This document shows, piece by piece, positions 61,371-64,000 of a stretch of DNA of 64,000 bases. A program made the position numbers and the translations under genes. Position 1 is the stretch's first letter, and every line of letters begins with the position of its first letter. The stretch lies in the NCBI GenBank assembly GCA_029009055.1, contig JAQXJR010000025.1:1-64000 (forward strand), read 5' to 3'. The notes under the pieces were generated by a model that was not told the origin of the DNA, searched no databases, and saw nothing but the letters and a program-made list of their open reading frames with translations. This DNA is from Eubacteriales bacterium (GTDB lineage Bacteria > Bacillota > Clostridia > Peptostreptococcales > Anaerovoracaceae).

Positions 61371-64000
61371 CTTTTCTCCCTCCGGTGATGTATACGTAGT
61401 TATCATCGTCCAGTCGGCCTATGTCGCCGGTCTTAAACCAGCCGTCCACGAAGAACTTATCGGTCAAAGCCTGGTCCTTATAGTATCCCTTCGCCAGGTT
61501 GGCGCCGCGGACACAGATCTCGCCCGTACCGGACGGATTATCCTTAATTATCTTAACTTCCACGCCCGGGAGCACCTTACCGCAGGAACCCGCGCGCATG
61601 TGATTCTCGAACGGCGGATTGACTGCCACGACTGGCGAGCACTCGGTGAGGCCGTAGCCCTCGACGCAGGTTATGCCCGCTTCGTTTATGGTCCTGAGCG
61701 TAGCAGAGTCGGACGGTGCTCCCCCTGCGATCACTAGCCTCAGCCTGCCGCCGAGGTTCTTCAGGATGTCCTTCGTGTACTGGCCCATCAGGTTCATACC
61801 GATCTTCTTAGTCAGGCGGTTTATGCCCATGACAGCCTTCATGCCCATGTCATCGCGGGCGGTCAAGTTGGAAACTATGTTATTCTTCACATCCTCTATG
61901 GCGTCAGGGATGCCGATGAAGACGGTAGGTCTCACATTGCAAAGCTCTATCTGCAGGTCCCTCGCGGTCTTTACTGTTCCTGCCGCTGAAGCTACGGCCG
62001 CTCCCGCGTAGATCGGGAGCAGGAGTCCGCAGGTGATCTCGTACATGTTATGCATAGGGATCATGGAGTAGACCACGTCTTCCTTAGTGAAGCCGATAGC
62101 CGCTTCCATCATCATGACATCGTAAACTATGGAGCCTGCTGTCAGCTCTACGCCCTTATTCTGGCCGGTCGCGCCGGATGTGTAGAATATGGCCGCTGTG
62201 TCTGTGCCCAGAGTTTCCTTATCCAGGAACTGACGGTCGCCCTGGCTGACCTGCATCTTACCCTCCTTAACGAGGGCGTGCCAGCTCAGTGGCTTCAGAG
62301 CCTCGACCTGAGCGGAGTCAGCGGCAGCCGGGGCAGAGCCTGCTGCAGATGATTGCTTTGCGGTATCATCATCGCCAGAGTTCATGCTCTCTGAAAGCTC
62401 GTCTGACGACTCGAAATCTACCAAGATGTCGAGGTGTATCTTACCTTCGGCGTTCAGGCGGGTGAACCTGTCCAGATAGCGGTTCTCGGTGAAGGCGACC
62501 GTGACCTCAGCCTCGTTCAGGCGGCGGGCCAGCTCATCGTCGGAAACCTCTGTATCTATTGGAACAGCTACGCCTACGCCTGCCGTTACCGCCAGGAAGC
62601 TTATTTGCCACTCGTATGAAGCGGCGCCCATAATAGCGACTCTCCTGTCGGATATGTCGCGGTTCATCAGGGCGGTTCCCAGGCCTTCTATGTCGGCCAT
62701 GGCGTGCTTATATGTCACCTCGACCGTGGAATCTCCATCTATGTTCTCTCCCTCGAAGTTCTGGACGAAAGCTGTGTTATCTGAATATGCCTGCTCGCTG
62801 GCGTTAATGAGCGAGCGGATGTCAGTGACCGGTGTAAGGGTCTTATTTGCTAGAGCCGGATCCTGGCTCTGGGCCACGGACTTCACGACTTCCTTCGCCT
62901 TCTTATCCTCCAGGTGCTTAAGCTCGTTCCAGTCCAGCTCGCCCGCGGACGTGTCGACCAGGTCATTACCGTAACGGCGGATCTTACCTGATGTAGTCTT
63001 AATGAACGGAACTTTCCTTATATTTATACGCTTTACCTGCTTATACGGAGGCATGGTCTCGTTCAGCTCGTCGACTATGTCGCGCATGAAGTGGTATATC
63101 TCGCTCTGACCCATGTCCGGGTGCTCAGCCTTCAGCAAATCGTAGTCAGGGTATATGTCAGCCGTGACCATTACGTTTCCAACGCGCTCGTCTTTCACGC
63201 CGTGGACTATGACTTCCGCCACGTAGTCGCTCTTCATCAGAACGTCTTCCACTTCCTCAGGGAATATGTTCTTACCGCCCTTAGTTACGATTACTGTCTT
63301 ATTACGGCCTGTTATGTGGACGAAGTTATCTTCATCTATGTAGCCGAGGTCGCCCGTGTAGAGCCATCCGTCGCGGAGGGTCTCGCGGGTCGCTTCCTCG
63401 TTCTCGTAGTAGCCCTTCATGACGGAAGGTCCCTTAACTATGATCTCGCCGACGCCGTCTTCATCCTGGTTCACGATCTTAACAGTCGTTCCAGGAAGCG
63501 GCTGTCCGGCCGCGTCCGGCTTTCTGTAGCGGTCGGAGTTCATGGCTATGATAGGCGCGTTCTCGCTCATGCCGTAACCCTGGAGCATAGGGAAGCCCAT
63601 GGCCTCGAACTCTTCTATTATGAATGGATCCGCGGCCGCTCCTCCGGCTATGAAGAACTTCATGTTCCCACCGAATGAATTATGGATCGCCGAGAAAAGC
63701 TTTCTTACCACGCTGTCGTTCTTATAGAGTTTCAGACGCTTGGACAGGTCTATGGCCCGGCGCAGCTTCTCCGCCTCGCCGCGGCGCTTCGCCTGCTTCC
63801 ACATGCCCTTATACATCTTCTCGAATACGAGAGGAACGCCGAGCATGACGTTAGCCTTCACCTCTACCATATCCTTCTGGATGTACTTGATACCCTCGCA
63901 AATAGCTATGGTCTTACCCTGGTAGAAGGTGGTCATGATGTCGCATGTCATCTCATATACATGATGGATCGGCAGAACTGACAGGACGATTCCCGGCTCC
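61357..64000 (-). CDS. Tandem AMP-binding (acyl-CoA synthetase) protein, second module truncated; runs off window
   Basis: The frame continues to the right edge, beginning EPGIVLSVLPIHHVYEM, so the N-terminus is missing; 880 codons are present. Module 1 is complete to its C-domain (GYGMSENAPII, GWLYTGDLG, GRNKTVIVTKGGKN, catalytic Lys in TTSGKIRR, about residue 335 from here). Module 2 starts near 390, with the P-loop-like FYTSGATGQNKGVEL and EGYGLTECSP and GWFKTGDIG, but stops at TGGRKDDRN, before its whole C-domain. An Ala/Ser-rich insert (TAKQSSAAGSAPAAADSA) lies in module 2. The stop lies inside the racemase start region. Confidence 0.85.
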   Translation of the reverse strand, partial: EPGIVLSVLPIHHVYEMTCDIMTTFYQGKTIAICEGIKYIQKDMVEVKANVMLGVPLVFEKMYKGMWKQAKRRGEAEKLRRAIDLSKRLKLYKNDSVVRKLFSAIHNSFGGNMKFFIAGGAAADPFIIEEFEAMGFPMLQGYGMSENAPIIAMNSDRYRKPDAAGQPLPGTTVKIVNQDEDGVGEIIVKGPSVMKGYYENEEATRETLRDGWLYTGDLGYIDEDNFVHITGRNKTVIVTKGGKNIFPEEVEDVLMKSDYVAEVIVHGVKDERVGNVMVTADIYPDYDLLKAEHPDMGQSEIYHFMRDIVDELNETMPPYKQVKRINIRKVPFIKTTSGKIRRYGNDLVDTSAGELDWNELKHLEDKKAKEVVKSVAQSQDPALANKTLTPVTDIRSLINASEQAYSDNTAFVQNFEGENIDGDSTVEVTYKHAMADIEGLGTALMNRDISDRRVAIMGAASYEWQISFLAVTAGVGVAVPIDTEVSDDELARRLNEAEVTVAFTENRYLDRFTRLNAEGKIHLDILVDFESSDELSESMNSGDDDTAKQSSAAGSAPAAADSAQVEALKPLSWHALVKEGKMQVSQGDRQFLDKETLGTDTAAIFYTSGATGQNKGVELTAGSIVYDVMMMEAAIGFTKEDVVYSMIPMHNMYEITCGLLLPIYAGAAVASAAGTVKTARDLQIELCNVRPTVFIGIPDAIEDVKNNIVSNLTARDDMGMKAVMGINRLTKKIGMNLMGQYTKDILKNLGGRLRLVIAGGAPSDSATLRTINEAGITCVEGYGLTECSPVVAVNPPFENHMRAGSCGKVLPGVEVKIIKDNPSGTGEICVRGANLAKGYYKDQALTDKFFVDGWFKTGDIGRLDDDNYVYITGGRKDDRN

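Overview
The window comes from a low-to-middle GC anaerobic Firmicute of the class Clostridia. Evidence: a split str operon (rpsL-rpsG-fusA-tuf), a 3H-domain niacin repressor next to nadABC, greA-lysS linkage, an NPxTG sortase-anchored surface protein, a FeoA-FeoB fusion and an ornithine-racemase-like enzyme. I lean towards a Mogibacterium/Anaerovoracaceae-like lineage, but that is a guess. Almost all genes are on the minus strand; the exceptions are nadA, a glutaredoxin-like gene and one small hypothetical gene.

Layout from low to high coordinates. 1-11.5 kb: tuf (cut by the edge), fusA, rpsG, rpsL, rpoC and rpoB; rpoBC and the str genes each have their own promoter. 11.6-19.4 kb: isocitrate dehydrogenase and aconitase, then pyrimidine nucleoside phosphorylase and phosphopentomutase (nucleoside salvage), a phosphoesterase and RmuC. 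19.4-27.7 kb: a shikimate/aromatic amino acid operon, read aroF-tyrA-aroA-aroC-pheA-chorismate mutase-aroEK-aroQ. It starts at a good promoter followed by a terminator-like leader hairpin. aroB is absent. The AroF protein has lost two of the four metal ligands and the conserved lysine of the DAHP synthase family. 27.9-33.5 kb: an S4-domain protein, NiaR and a divergent nadBC/nadA locus with operator-like repeats. 33.8-36.7 kb: a NifX-like protein, a glutaredoxin-like protein, a MarR regulator and an alpha/beta hydrolase.

36.7-45.3 kb is accessory: a candidate small RNA with promoter and terminator, two secreted proteins (one with CAP, Ig-like and FN3 domains), an acyltransferase without a proper start, a membrane coiled-coil protein, and a transglutaminase gene whose 5' end is lost. 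45.3-51 kb: feoAB, a metallo-beta-lactamase-fold hydrolase, galE and rfbA. 51.2-55.4 kb: a 1387-residue wall-anchored protein with duplicated domains. 56.5-64 kb: lysS (fused to a tRNA-binding domain), greA, a PLP racemase, and a two-module acyl-CoA synthetase running off the window edge.

Three patterns run across the window. First, CAA and TTG are strikingly rare inside highly expressed genes, in any reading frame. Second, the octamer AGCAAAGC is very common and in several places is paired with GCCTCCGGC, forming a short dispersed element found in spacers and once in frame inside lysS. Third, spacers hold many degenerate tandem repeats and hairpin clusters, and several enzymes (aroC, lysS, alpha/beta hydrolase, acyl-CoA synthetase) carry Ala/Pro/Ser-rich inserts. 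All statements are from reading the sequence; no database search was run.
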